A DNA stretch of 64,000 bases from Ilumatobacter nonamiensis YM16-303 (GCF_000350145.1 NZ_BAOL01000065.1:1-64000), one strand, 5' to 3'. Numbered from the stretch's first letter, positions 44,052-55,111 are shown. Program-made: numbers and translations. Notes: generated by a model from the letters alone, not told the origin.

Positions 44052-47000
44052 TTAGTCGACGGTGAACAGTTCGACGGTGCCGTTGGGATCGTTCGCCTCG
44101 ATCCGCTCCTGGTGACCAGGGCCTCGTCGAGAAGCACCCGTGTCGAACTCTTCGTATCGCCGCACGCCGCCCTGCGTGTACTGGAGGTCCGGCCGGTTGA
44201 TGCCGACGCGCACGCCGTCGATGTCCACCTGTTGTTGATTCACGCGGATGTCATCGGCGCCCGCCGCTCGGAGCTGCCCGATCCGGTCCTGCAGGTGCTG
44301 GTTCTGCGTCGGACTCTGCCCGATGGGTCGGTTCGTCGGCAAGGGCTCCGGGGCGGTGGGATTCACTGCGAGGTCTTGCGGCAGCCGGGAGCTCGCCACG
44401 GCACTCGGGGTCTCGGCGACCGTCGGCGTGGGGGTGTGATCGAGGTCGGGCGTTCCACTTCGGGTCAACAGTCGTCCGACACCGAAGTTCAGCGCTCCGG
44501 AGCCCGAGCCCGTGACGGCTCCGAGCGCCAGTTGCCCGCCGCTCGGCATGCCGTCTCCTGTCAGGACACTCGTCGTGACCGTCTCGGCCACGCCGGAGGC
44601 CGCTCCGAGGACGACCGCTCCGCCCAACGTCGCTCCGCCCGGAAGGGCACCGAAGGCACCGGACACCGCGGCGCCGGTCGGCGAGAACGTCCCCGTCGCA
44701 TAGCCGACCGCCATCGACGACCCCACCCCGATCAGGATTCCGGCTCCGACGACTGCGCCGGCGCCGGTCGCGATCAGGGCGACTCCCACGGCTGCGACGC
44801 CGACCATCGCCACGGTTCCCCACGGGTCGTCCTTGATGGCCTCGACGAACTGACCCATCCGGCCCTGCTCCTCGCGGGTCCGCATCGCGTCGGCTTCTTC
44901 GATGCTGATCGGGCGCAGACCCGACGGATCGACCCGGTTGATCGGGTCGTGCCACGCATAGGTGTAGGCACTGGCCGACCCGTTCGAACCGGCCTCGGCC
45001 AACAACGGGTCGATGGACAGGAACTGGTGCGTGGCCGGATCGAGCACGCGAGCGCCGAGCAGGAACAGCGGTCCGACCGGGACACCGCCGAACGGACGTG
45101 AGCCGTCGGAACGCGACCACTCACCGGTGGAGACGTCGAGGCGTTCCACGCCGATGGTCACGAACCGGTCATCGCCGATGCGGTCCACTCGTCCGGAGAC
45201 CGGGTCGTGGCCGATCGGCGCACCGTCGACGAAGGCCGGACGCCCGATGGCGTCGTACACGACCTCGATGCGACCCGATGACGGACCGTCACGGTCGATG
45301 GCCGCCAGCCGACCTGCCGTGTCCCACACGTACTCGGTCACGGCGCCGTCGGGAGCGACTTCGCGTGACCGTCGGCCGGCAAGGTCGTACGCGATCGTGG
45401 TGACCCCGACGCCGTCGAGACGGACCGACACCACCCTGCCCGCTGCGTCGTAACCGAACCGACGTGTGCCCTCCGGTCCCGTCTCGGTCGCCACCAAGCC
45501 GTCGTCGGAGTAGGTGAAACTCGTCGAGGCGGCACCGTCGGGAGCGATCTCGACGAGGCGGCCCGCCTCGTCGTAGCGGTAGAGCGCACCGTCGCGGCCG
45601 ATCGTCAACCGGCCCGCGACATCGGTTTCGTGATCGCCGCTGGTCGGCACCGCGACCGAATCGCCGCCGTCGAACTGCACGTTGACGACCCGGCCGAGCG
45701 CGTCGCGTTCGTACTCGAGTCGACGTCCCTCGGGGTTGGTCGATGCGACGACCCAGCCGTCGGCGTCGCGCTCGATCTCGGTTCCGCCGTCGAGCGTCGT
45801 GGTCGACACGAGCCGATCGTTGTCGTCCCACAGGAACTCGGTGAACAGGTCGGTGCCGGGCACCGCTGACGAGACCAGCCGATGGGCAGCGTCGTAGGAG
45901 TACTCCCCGAGCACCGTTCCGTCGGGCGCCCGCCGCGCGGTCTCGGCTCCGAACCCGTCGAGGTCCCGGTCCCAGCCCGTCCCGTCTCCGTGACGCACCC
46001 CGGTGACCATCCCGTTCGCGTTGCGTACGCAGTCGGTCACGACGCCGGCGGGATCGGTGAGACGCTCGAGACGCCCGTCGTCGCCGTACTCGAGCGAGGT
46101 GGCACGTCCGCCCGGCATGGACTGGGCGGAGAGCCGACCCCGTTCGTCGTAGGCGTATCTGCTGAGGAGTCCCGCCGGGTCGGTCGCCTCGCTCAGCAGG
46201 CCGCGCTCGTCGTAGCCGAACCTCGTGGTCGCGCCGGTCGGATCGACCGCCTCGACCACCCGCCCGCCGGCGTCACGTCGCAGCGAGGTCGTTCCATCTT
46301 CCGTGGACACTCCCACGAGGCGATAGTCGTCGTCCCACTCGAATCCGCGACGGCGACGACCGTCGGAGACCTCGCTCACATAGCCGCGCTGATCGCGGTC
46401 GAAGAACCGTCGGACCCCGTCGATGCCGACGATCACCGCCAGCCGGCCCGCCTCGTCGTAGTCGAACTCCTCGACCCGACCCGCTGGGCTCACGCGACGC
46501 GCGACGCGGCCCCCGGGCGTGTACTCGAGCGTCGCCCGCCCGCCGGCCGGGTCCACCACGGCCACAGGACGCCCGAGCTGGTCGATCTCGGTCGTCCAGG
46601 TCCGACCGTCAGGAATCGTGACCGTGGCGACCTCACCGTTGGGGTGGTGGGTCCACCTGGTCACACCGCCGTCGGGCGACGTCGACGCGACCGTGCGCCC
46701 CAGCACGTCGAAGTCGCGATGCCAGGTGTTGCCTTCGGGGTCCGTGAAATCGGTCAACCGGCCACGGACGTCGTAGCCCTTCACCGACGTGGCACCGGTC
46801 GGGTCGGACGAGCTCACGTGCAAGCCGACGGGGCTGTAGGTGTTCGAGTACGTCGCTCCGTCCGGCGCGGTCACCGCGGTGACGTTGCCGAGTTCGTCGT
46901 AACCGAACTCGACGCTCGAGCCGGCCTCGTCGGTGACGGTGGACATGGCCCCGTGGGCCCCGAACGTCGCCGACCATGCGATGTCGCCGGGCTCGGACCC

Positions 47001-48749
47001 GGCTCGCATCCGGCCGGCCGCCGTGTACTCGTGTGTGGTCACGGCATCGCCGGCGACCTTGCGCGCGACCCGGCCCGCCGCATCACGCTCGAGGATCATC
47101 TCGACGCCGGCCGGCTTGGTCAACTTGACCAGCAGGCTGTGCGCGTCGTAGTCGAAGGTCGTCGTGTGTCCGAGAGCGTCGGTCGTCGCGGCGAGCTGTC
47201 CGTCTGTGTCCCATTCGAAGCGGGTGACGACACCGTCGGCATCGGTGACCTCGAGCGGAAGCCCTCGATCATCGAGGATCTGGGACACCTGGGCACCGTC
47301 GGCGGTGACCACGCGGTTCGGTGAGCGCAAGGCCGTGTCGAACTCCATGCGCGTCACGGCACCGGCTCGATCGGTTTCGGCCACGACGCGGTGGAGGTCG
47401 TCCCACTCCCATTCGAGGACCACGCCATCAGGATCGACTCGGCGCACCAGGTCGTCACGTTCATCGAACTCGTACGCCCAGGTCGCACCGTCGCGTTCGA
47501 CGACCTTGGTCATCCGGTCCCGGCTGTCATAGGTGAAGCGCATCGCCGAGCCGTCGACGTCGATCACCGCCGTCAGGTTGCCACGACGATCGTGAATCAT
47601 CGCCTGCCGGACCCCGTCGTCGTCACCGGTGATGATCGTGGAGCCGGACGCGTCATAGCGATAGCTCGTGACCCTCCCGAACTGGCTGACCTGACGCTCG
47701 ACGCGCCGCTGCTCGTCGTAGTCGTTGACGAACATCGCGACGCCGTCGGGGTCGACGACCGACCGAAGCAGGTCGCCGTCCCACTCGTAGCGCATCCAGC
47801 CCGAACGTGATTCGGCACGCACGATGCGGGATTCGTCGTCGCGCGTGTAGTCGACACGGCGACCGTCGTCGGCGATGATCGAGGAGACCATGCCGTCCGC
47901 CCAGGCGACCGTGACGGTGCGGCCGGTCACCGTCTCGCGCATGGCGGTGATGACCCCGGACCTCGTGCGTTCCACCTGCACGCGGGCCACCCCGACATCC
48001 CACCCCGTCAGGGCGCCGGCGGCGTCGAAGTGAAATCTGCGCACATGGTCGGTGACCAGCATCCAGCTGGAGTCGCCGTTCGGGTCGTCGTGCTGCACGA
48101 GTTCGAGACCGCGGCGACCGGTCGACGACCATCCGCCGTGTTCGCGCACGAACGGGATCGCTGCCCCGTCCCCCAGCGTCACGTCGGCCCGTGCGCCGTC
48201 GGCGTCAACCCGCATGTCGAGGAGCGACGACCAGCCCGGTCCGAACGCACCGCGACGATCCGACGTCAACGAGTTGTAGGTACGCACGATGTTCAGAGCG
48301 CCGGCGATCGCCGGGAAGACCAGATCGGTCTCCTGATGGATCATGTTGCCGTTCGCCGCGCAGATCGGATCGTCCACGTACCCGGACGTGGGCGGGATCC
48401 CCACCAACGTGACCGGGTCGACCTCGATGACGGGCGGCGGAGTGCCCACTCCCTCGGCCTCCAACCCCAGAGCGATGACGTCGTCGGAGACCGGTGTGTT
48501 GCCGTTGACGTCGGCCGCGATCAACGCATCGTGGATGGCCGCGACGAACTTCTCGTTCGCAGCCATCGCCTCGACCAGCGTGGCGAGCTTCGCGATGCCG
48601 TCGACCGACACCGGGTTGTCGCACCCTGCGACGACCGCTGCGTGATCGGTGGCGAGCGACGGCTGATCGGAGGCGGCCGCAGCGCGAGTGGGCCCGACCG
48701 CGGGACCGAAAGCGGCCAGGCGGTCGGTGTCGGCCGATGTGGAGGACAT
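44052..48749 (-). CDS. RHS-repeat polymorphic toxin
   Basis: 1565 residues. Residues 1-120 are an unrecognised helical leader without a signal peptide. A DUF6531-like start (PICAANGNMIHQETDLVFPA, about 130-150) opens the shell. Some forty YD/RHS repeats run to about residue 1280 (RYDASGS, FTYDSRDRM, FEWDTDGQL) and end with the core signature DPINRVDPSGLRP where the chain is normally cut. A hydrophobic glycine/alanine segment (about 1305-1400) follows. The variable C-terminus (about 1460-1565) has NRPDLQYTQGGVRRYEEFDT and HQERIEANDPNG, which looks like a PD-(D/E)xK-type nuclease toxin (inference). ATG overlaps the stop of the WXG-like gene. Export by the EssC-like ATPase with the WXG proteins is likely. 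Confidence 0.9.
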   Translation of the reverse strand: MSSTSADTDRLAAFGPAVGPTRAAAASDQPSLATDHAAVVAGCDNPVSVDGIAKLATLVEAMAANEKFVAAIHDALIAADVNGNTPVSDDVIALGLEAEGVGTPPPVIEVDPVTLVGIPPTSGYVDDPICAANGNMIHQETDLVFPAIAGALNIVRTYNSLTSDRRGAFGPGWSSLLDMRVDADGARADVTLGDGAAIPFVREHGGWSSTGRRGLELVQHDDPNGDSSWMLVTDHVRRFHFDAAGALTGWDVGVARVQVERTRSGVITAMRETVTGRTVTVAWADGMVSSIIADDGRRVDYTRDDESRIVRAESRSGWMRYEWDGDLLRSVVDPDGVAMFVNDYDEQRRVERQVSQFGRVTSYRYDASGSTIITGDDDGVRQAMIHDRRGNLTAVIDVDGSAMRFTYDSRDRMTKVVERDGATWAYEFDERDDLVRRVDPDGVVLEWEWDDLHRVVAETDRAGAVTRMEFDTALRSPNRVVTADGAQVSQILDDRGLPLEVTDADGVVTRFEWDTDGQLAATTDALGHTTTFDYDAHSLLVKLTKPAGVEMILERDAAGRVARKVAGDAVTTHEYTAAGRMRAGSEPGDIAWSATFGAHGAMSTVTDEAGSSVEFGYDELGNVTAVTAPDGATYSNTYSPVGLHVSSSDPTGATSVKGYDVRGRLTDFTDPEGNTWHRDFDVLGRTVASTSPDGGVTRWTHHPNGEVATVTIPDGRTWTTEIDQLGRPVAVVDPAGGRATLEYTPGGRVARRVSPAGRVEEFDYDEAGRLAVIVGIDGVRRFFDRDQRGYVSEVSDGRRRRGFEWDDDYRLVGVSTEDGTTSLRRDAGGRVVEAVDPTGATTRFGYDERGLLSEATDPAGLLSRYAYDERGRLSAQSMPGGRATSLEYGDDGRLERLTDPAGVVTDCVRNANGMVTGVRHGDGTGWDRDLDGFGAETARRAPDGTVLGEYSYDAAHRLVSSAVPGTDLFTEFLWDDNDRLVSTTTLDGGTEIERDADGWVVASTNPEGRRLEYERDALGRVVNVQFDGGDSVAVPTSGDHETDVAGRLTIGRDGALYRYDEAGRLVEIAPDGAASTSFTYSDDGLVATETGPEGTRRFGYDAAGRVVSVRLDGVGVTTIAYDLAGRRSREVAPDGAVTEYVWDTAGRLAAIDRDGPSSGRIEVVYDAIGRPAFVDGAPIGHDPVSGRVDRIGDDRFVTIGVERLDVSTGEWSRSDGSRPFGGVPVGPLFLLGARVLDPATHQFLSIDPLLAEAGSNGSASAYTYAWHDPINRVDPSGLRPISIEEADAMRTREEQGRMGQFVEAIKDDPWGTVAMVGVAAVGVALIATGAGAVVGAGILIGVGSSMAVGYATGTFSPTGAAVSGAFGALPGGATLGGAVVLGAASGVAETVTTSVLTGDGMPSGGQLALGAVTGSGSGALNFGVGRLLTRSGTPDLDHTPTPTVAETPSAVASSRLPQDLAVNPTAPEPLPTNRPIGQSPTQNQHLQDRIGQLRAAGADDIRVNQQQVDIDGVRVGINRPDLQYTQGGVRRYEEFDTGASRRGPGHQERIEANDPNGTVELFTVD

Positions 48750-49198
48750 CAGTAGCTCACCAGAGAACCGGTCGGTGCGAAGCCCGGAGCGGTCGGGAGT
48801 CCGACTTCGGCGGGAGCCGGCGGAAGGTCGTCGTTGCCACCGAACAACGGGTTGATGTTGCGTTCCATCCAGTTTCGGTCATTCTTCACTCGCTGCTCCT
48901 CGGCGGCGTGGAGGCGCCGGTTCTGTTCGTCCATGGCCGACTTCCACTGGAACGCCCACGCATTCGCGCCTTCGCGCAGGCTCGTCACGACCTCGCCCGC
49001 TCCCACCGACTCGTCCTCGATGCGCGTCACGAACTCGGTCCCGAACGTTCCCGTCCAGTCGACGAGGGCTTCTCCGGCCGCGGTGACCCTGCTGGTCATC
49101 ATCGCCTCGACGGCGTCAGCGGTCGTCCACAGGCGCCGCGCGATGCGCAGCGCTCCGTCGAAATCGAACCGCAGCGCTCCTGCACCGCCCCATGACAT
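48749..49198 (-). CDS. WXG-like small helical protein, toxin partner
   Basis: 149 residues. Residues 15-105 form two long helices around DWTGTFG with W48-T49-G50 at the turn, the WXG100 arrangement. A polar hinge and proline-rich tail (PPAPAEVGLPTAPGF) follow. Probably the dedicated chaperone or targeting partner of the RHS toxin whose ATG overlaps its stop by one base. No YxxxD/E export signal is visible. ATG at 49198; 36 bases separate it from the upstream two-domain WXG100 gene. Confidence 0.75.
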   Translation of the reverse strand: MSWGGAGALRFDFDGALRIARRLWTTADAVEAMMTSRVTAAGEALVDWTGTFGTEFVTRIEDESVGAGEVVTSLREGANAWAFQWKSAMDEQNRRLHAAEEQRVKNDRNWMERNINPLFGGNDDLPPAPAEVGLPTAPGFAPTGSLVSY

Positions 49199-49234
49199 CG
49201 TCGATCAGCCCTTCGTCCGTCGTCGGCGATTCGT

Positions 49235-49819
49235 CTACTTGTCGGCCGCGGTGACAGCTTCGACCTGGTCATTGATGTAGGTCGTCAACTGCTCGCGCGC
49301 CTCGGCACAACGCCCCTTGGCCGTCGTGGTGAAGTTCGACACCGACGACACGGCTTGCTGCTTCGCGTTCCCTTCCCAGTCGGTCGACGTGAGCCGTGAC
49401 AGATGCTCGTCCAACTGCCCCTCCAGCATCGTGAACTTGGTGCCCACGGCCGGACCGAGAGCCTCCAACGCGCCGGTGTCGACGTCCACGTAGTCGACCG
49501 ACGCAACGGCCGGCGCCTCGACCGCCTTGCCGTCGACCTGGATCGCAACGGTCGCCCCACCGAGCGAACCCTGGATGTTCGACACCGAGACCCGCACCGC
49601 CTCGGCCATCGCCGCCATGTCCTTGTGGAGATTCTGCGCGAAGTTCTGGGCGAGTTGGCCGCACTTGGTCTTGAAATCGACCGCGTTCGGACCGAAGTAC
49701 TGCACCTCGACCGCCATCGACACCAAGTTCTCCAGCTCACTGTGCATCTGGCCGAAGATCTCGGTGGCCTGCTGGCCGTACGCCGTCATCGACGCCGGGT
49801 TCACTCGAATATGAGTCAT
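49235..49819 (-). CDS. single-chain tandem WXG100 (ESX-like) protein
   Basis: 194 residues, about twice the size of ordinary WXG100 proteins. The first half is helix-turn-helix with Y41-F42-G43 in the place of WXG; the second half (about 115-194) repeats the pattern with W148-E149-G150 (TDWEGNAKQQ). A beta-prone spacer (ATVAIQVDGKAVEAP) joins them. Known ESX proteins form dimers of two hairpins; here both hairpins are on one chain. First gene of the unit WXG100-WXG-toxin-immunity. ATG at 49819 has the strongest ribosome site in the block (AGGAGGAG). No YxxxD/E signal at the C-terminus. Confidence 0.82.
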   Translation of the reverse strand: MTHIRVNPASMTAYGQQATEIFGQMHSELENLVSMAVEVQYFGPNAVDFKTKCGQLAQNFAQNLHKDMAAMAEAVRVSVSNIQGSLGGATVAIQVDGKAVEAPAVASVDYVDVDTGALEALGPAVGTKFTMLEGQLDEHLSRLTSTDWEGNAKQQAVSSVSNFTTTAKGRCAEAREQLTTYINDQVEAVTAADK

Positions 49820-49879
49820 GAAGTCTCCTCCTGGAGCAGTGTGGATGGGTGAAAGCGACCGGCGTTCCGGACGAGTGTC

Positions 49880-49885
49880 AACGTA
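49880..49885 (-). promoter_or_regulatory. -10 element TACGTT for the WXG100-toxin operon
   Basis: On the minus strand TACGTT lies exactly 24 bases from box C. Start of transcription would be near 49873, giving a leader of about 55 bases containing AGGAGGAG. Confidence 0.45.
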
Positions 49886-49909
49886 CGTGACGAACGCGTC
49901 GAGTGCACC

Positions 49910-49923
49910 GGGGAGCAGTCCCC
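49910..49923. promoter_or_regulatory. GGGGA-N4-TCCCC box, site C (WXG100-toxin operon)
   Basis: GGGGAGCAGTCCCC followed by GGTC, as in site B. It lies between the tandem WXG100 start and the 3' end of the TIGR00730-family gene, 24 bases from the -10 of the WXG100 promoter. Confidence 0.65.
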
Positions 49924-49925
49924 GG

Positions 49926-51044
49926 TCACCCGGCCCGAAACGGGCGGTGAGAGCGCAGGAAGTCCATCACCTCGTCAGCCGAGTCGCCGGATCCGATCAG
50001 CGACGCGTACGGCCGCTCGCCGGCCAGCGTCCGCAAGAGCGGCTCCGCCGGCAGCACCTCCGTCCAGAACTCGGTGTTCAGGAACACCATCGGGCTGATC
50101 GTGCCGAACACGTCGTAGTGGTTCTGCGTGGCGTCTTGGAAGACCTCCTGGAGGGTGCCGGCGGCGCCGGGGGCGAACACCACGCCCCGGGTCGCGAGCG
50201 CGAGCAGCCCGTCCTCGCGGATCGAGTTCGCGAAGTACTTCGCCACCGACGTCGCGAACTGGTTGGTCGGCTCGTGGCCGTAGAACCAGGTCGGCACCGC
50301 CAGGCTCTCTGCACCGTCCGGGAAGCGCTCCAGAACGGCGGCGCCGGCGCGCAGGTACCGATCCGAGTGGCGGTAGTCGTCCGCCGCCGCGAGGATGACG
50401 ATCGCTTCGTCGAGCGCATCGTCGGGCCGAGTGGCGAGCCACGCTCCGAGGTTGGCGGCCTCCATCGCCCCCGGCCCGCCCCCTGTCGCGACGTACCAGC
50501 CTTCTCGCGTCATCGCACGGCCCAGTTCGGCCACCGTCACGTACGTGTCGTCGGTCCGCCGCATCGAGTGGCCGCCCATCACGGCGGCGACGTCACGATG
50601 TCCATCGAGGTGCTCGCCCAGCGCATCGTCGATCGCGTGATCGTGGAGGCGTTGTGCCAGAGCATCGATGACCGGGATCGGTTGTCCGCGCGGATGGCGG
50701 GACGCCCAGGCGTAGATGCGCGAGTCGAGCGCGTCCCGGTCGAACGATCCCGCCGCCGACGGATCCCAGCCACCGAGCAACTCGCCGTGTCCGTAGAGGC
50801 GCGCCCGGTACGGATCGAACGGAATCGCCGGCAGCCGCGGGAACACCACCGCTCCCCCGGCGACGACGTGCTCGAGCACGTCGCCGTGCAGGCGACACCC
50901 GAGAAACGTGGCCCCGACACACGACACCGATTGGATCACCTGCTCGCGCGCGGACAGATCCACACCCTGCACGACCACCCCGTCGAGGCGCTGCACCCGC
51001 GCGACGTATGCGTCGAACTCGGCCAGGTCGTGAATTTCGAGCAT
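49926..51044 (-). CDS. TIGR00730/LOG-family protein (nucleotide phosphoribohydrolase-like)
   Basis: 372 residues. A Rossmann-type LOG domain occupies about 125-370, with VMGGHS, the loop ATGGGPGAMEAANLGA and the catalytic-type PGAAGTLQEVFQDATQN. Members cleave the N-glycosidic bond of AMP-like nucleotides (LOG cytokinin activation, PpnN). The 120-residue N-terminal extension with repeated strand patterns (VVVQGVDLS, ATFLGCRLHGD) is found in a long subgroup. The 3' end is close to box C, but the gene reads toward the toxin operon from outside and is probably not part of it. ATG at 51044. Confidence 0.82.
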   Translation of the reverse strand: MLEIHDLAEFDAYVARVQRLDGVVVQGVDLSAREQVIQSVSCVGATFLGCRLHGDVLEHVVAGGAVVFPRLPAIPFDPYRARLYGHGELLGGWDPSAAGSFDRDALDSRIYAWASRHPRGQPIPVIDALAQRLHDHAIDDALGEHLDGHRDVAAVMGGHSMRRTDDTYVTVAELGRAMTREGWYVATGGGPGAMEAANLGAWLATRPDDALDEAIVILAAADDYRHSDRYLRAGAAVLERFPDGAESLAVPTWFYGHEPTNQFATSVAKYFANSIREDGLLALATRGVVFAPGAAGTLQEVFQDATQNHYDVFGTISPMVFLNTEFWTEVLPAEPLLRTLAGERPYASLIGSGDSADEVMDFLRSHRPFRAG

Positions 51045-51112
51045 CGCTCACGAGCGTAGGTGGTGATCCGCGACGGGAATGATCGACCATGGCGCCCGGG
51101 CAGGAGCTCCGG

Positions 51113-51200
51113 GTGCGCCGACATTCCGCCTTACTCGGACTCCACGCGTCGCCAGCGACACACCGCTCGGCCGAGTCCGAGCAAGGCGGAATGAACGCAC
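51113..51200. repeat. MITE-like inverted repeat
   Basis: Arms 51122-51142 and 51173-51193 (21 bases, starting CATTCCGCC) are inverted with a single A-C mismatch around 30 bases of unrelated sequence. An outer pair GTGCG (51113-51117) / CGCAC (51196-51200) extends the stem. No gene fits inside. It lies between the TIGR00730 start and a small winged-helix gene. Confidence 0.55.
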
Positions 51201-51251
51201 GCCCGGAGGTCTCGCTTCCCCTCGCTCGATCTCGTCACCCACGTGAGTCGC

Positions 51252-51584
51252 ATGGACGAGATTCACCGGGCGGCGCCGGCCGCAGACCACGAACGACCAA
51301 CCGTCAGGAACCTCACACTGCGACGGGCGGTGATGCGGGTGCTCCTGCGTGCTGACGGCCCGGTGAGGGTGGCCGACATCGTGCGGGCCCTGGAGGACGA
51401 CGAGCACTTCGGGATCGCCGATCATCACGTCGCGAGCGCCTCACAGCGGGTGTCGAACCTGCTCGGTTGGCAACTCCGCCGAGGTCGTGTGCGTCGGGTC
51501 GCGCGTGGCATCTACGTCGCGGTGCCCGACGCGATCCCACGGACGACACGCTGGCGGATCGAACACTGGGACGAACTGGTGTGA
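51252..51584 (+). CDS. small winged-helix protein, AbiEi-like N-terminal fold
   Basis: 110 residues (113 from GTG at 51243). Predicted winged helix: LRRAVMRVLLRADGPVRVADIVRAL, quoted piece about 23-47, followed by a second helix pair, then the wing RRGRVRRVARGIYVAVPD. The pattern 'RGIYV' after a basic wing is that of AbiEi-type antitoxin domains and MarR-like small regulators. No partner gene is adjacent; it is convergent with uvrB with 15 bases between stops. Probably DNA-binding; target unknown. Confidence 0.55.
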   Translation: MDEIHRAAPAADHERPTVRNLTLRRAVMRVLLRADGPVRVADIVRALEDDEHFGIADHHVASASQRVSNLLGWQLRRGRVRRVARGIYVAVPDAIPRTTRWRIEHWDELV

Positions 51585-51599
51585 CGATCTGGTGCGAGT

Positions 51600-53729
<2,130 letters not shown>

Positions 53730-53750
53730 GAACCCGAGACTACCGAATGA

Positions 53751-53762
53751 GAACAGGTGTTC
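53751..53762 (-). promoter_or_regulatory. LexA (SOS) box upstream of uvrB
   Basis: GAACAGGTGTTC, a GAAC-N4-GTTC box. Its edge is 22 bases from the start codon, the same as the uvrA box. It lies in the 44-base gap to the CorC-like gene. Confidence 0.7.
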
Positions 53763-53773
53763 GCCAGGGGTGT

Positions 53774-55111
53774 CTACGCGTTCGCCACATGGCGGTACCG
53801 GAGCGCGTCGATCGCATACGCGTCCATCGACACCACCTCGAACCACCCGATCTCGGTCTCCACCCGGTCGCCGACCGCCGGGATCTCGTCGAGCGCAGCG
53901 ATCACGAACCCGGCGACGGTCTGCCAGTCGCCATCGGGCAACGCGACGCCCGTGTACTCCTCGAATTCGTCGTGGCGCAGCGTGCCGTTGATCCGGAACG
54001 AGCCATCGGCGAGCCGCTCACATGCCCCGTGGCGCGAATCGGATTCGTCGTCGAAATCGCCGATCAGCTCCTCGATCACGTCCTCGAGCGTCACCACGCC
54101 GACGACCGTGCCGTGCTCGTCGATCACGAGCGCGATGTGCTGACGCTCGGTCTGCATCTCGAGCAACAGATCTTCGAGGCGATGCTGCTCGGGCGTCACC
54201 ATCACGTTGCGCGTGATGGTCCCGACCACCGTCGATGCCCACGTGCCGTTGGGGAGCCGCAGCAGGTCCTTTGCGTGGATGAAGCCCTGAACGTGGTCGA
54301 GGTCTCCCTCGAACACGATGATCCGGCTCCGGCCGGTCCGGTGTGCCTCGTCGGCCGCAGCCTGGGCTGACGCGTCAGCGGACACGGCGATGATGTCACG
54401 GCGGACGGTCATCGCATCGGACGCGGTCAGTCCTGACAGTTCGAGCGACCGCGTGAGCAACTCGTGTTCCGTCGCCGCGAGACCGCCGGGGCCGGCTGAC
54501 TCGTCGAGCAGGAGCCGCAGGTCGCTCGGCGAGTGCGCCATGGCCCGCTCGTCCTGCGGTTCGACGCCGACCGCTCTCACCACGAGATTCGCGAGTCCGT
54601 TCATGAACCAGATCACCGGCTTGAACACCGTGACGAACGCGCGGAACGGCATCGCGAGCCGCATCGCCGAATCCTCCGGGTGCGAGATCGCCCAGGACTT
54701 GGGGGCCATCTCACCCACGACCATGTGCAGGAACACCACGATCGACAGCGCGATCGTGAACGCGACCACGTGCGAAGCGGTGTCGGACAGGAACGACACC
54801 CCGCCGAACCATCCTTCGAAGATCTGCGCCACCGCCGGTTCGGCCACGAGACCGAGACCGAGCGAGCACATCGTGATCCCCAACTGCGCTCCCGCGAGCA
54901 TGAGCGTCAGTTCGCGGATGCCGGCGAGGGCCGATTTGGCGCGCCGGTTTCCTTCGGCCGCGAGCTGTTCGATGCGCGAGCGGCGCGATGCGAGCAGCGC
55001 GAACTCGGCCGCGACGAAGAAGCCATTGAGCGCGAGCAGGACGATCGCGAGTGAGAGCGCGCCCCATGCGACGCCTCCCGTGTCCTCCGCGGCGATGATC
55101 GGACCGGTCAT
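53774..55111 (-). CDS. CNNM/CorC-like membrane protein with CBS domains (second of pair)
   Basis: 445 residues: DUF21/CNNM transmembrane domain (about 1-195, four membrane segments; [20 protein letters not shown]), a CBS pair (about 215-340; [25 protein letters not shown], shown in part) and a C-terminal CorC_HlyC domain (about 355-440). Family members are linked to Mg/Co efflux or to haemolysin-like functions. ATG overlaps the stop of the preceding paralogue (ATGA), so both are made together and probably form a heteromer. Confidence 0.88.
   Translation of the reverse strand: MTGPIIAAEDTGGVAWGALSLAIVLLALNGFFVAAEFALLASRRSRIEQLAAEGNRRAKSALAGIRELTLMLAGAQLGITMCSLGLGLVAEPAVAQIFEGWFGGVSFLSDTASHVVAFTIALSIVVFLHMVVGEMAPKSWAISHPEDSAMRLAMPFRAFVTVFKPVIWFMNGLANLVVRAVGVEPQDERAMAHSPSDLRLLLDESAGPGGLAATEHELLTRSLELSGLTASDAMTVRRDIIAVSADASAQAAADEAHRTGRSRIIVFEGDLDHVQGFIHAKDLLRLPNGTWASTVVGTITRNVMVTPEQHRLEDLLLEMQTERQHIALVIDEHGTVVGVVTLEDVIEELIGDFDDESDSRHGACERLADGSFRINGTLRHDEFEEYTGVALPDGDWQTVAGFVIAALDEIPAVGDRVETEIGWFEVVSMDAYAIDALRYRHVANA

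Noticed and set aside
51045-51251. Small plus-strand open frame between the TIGR00730 and winged-helix genes
   Set aside because: It runs through the inverted repeat and has no ribosome site or recognisable fold.
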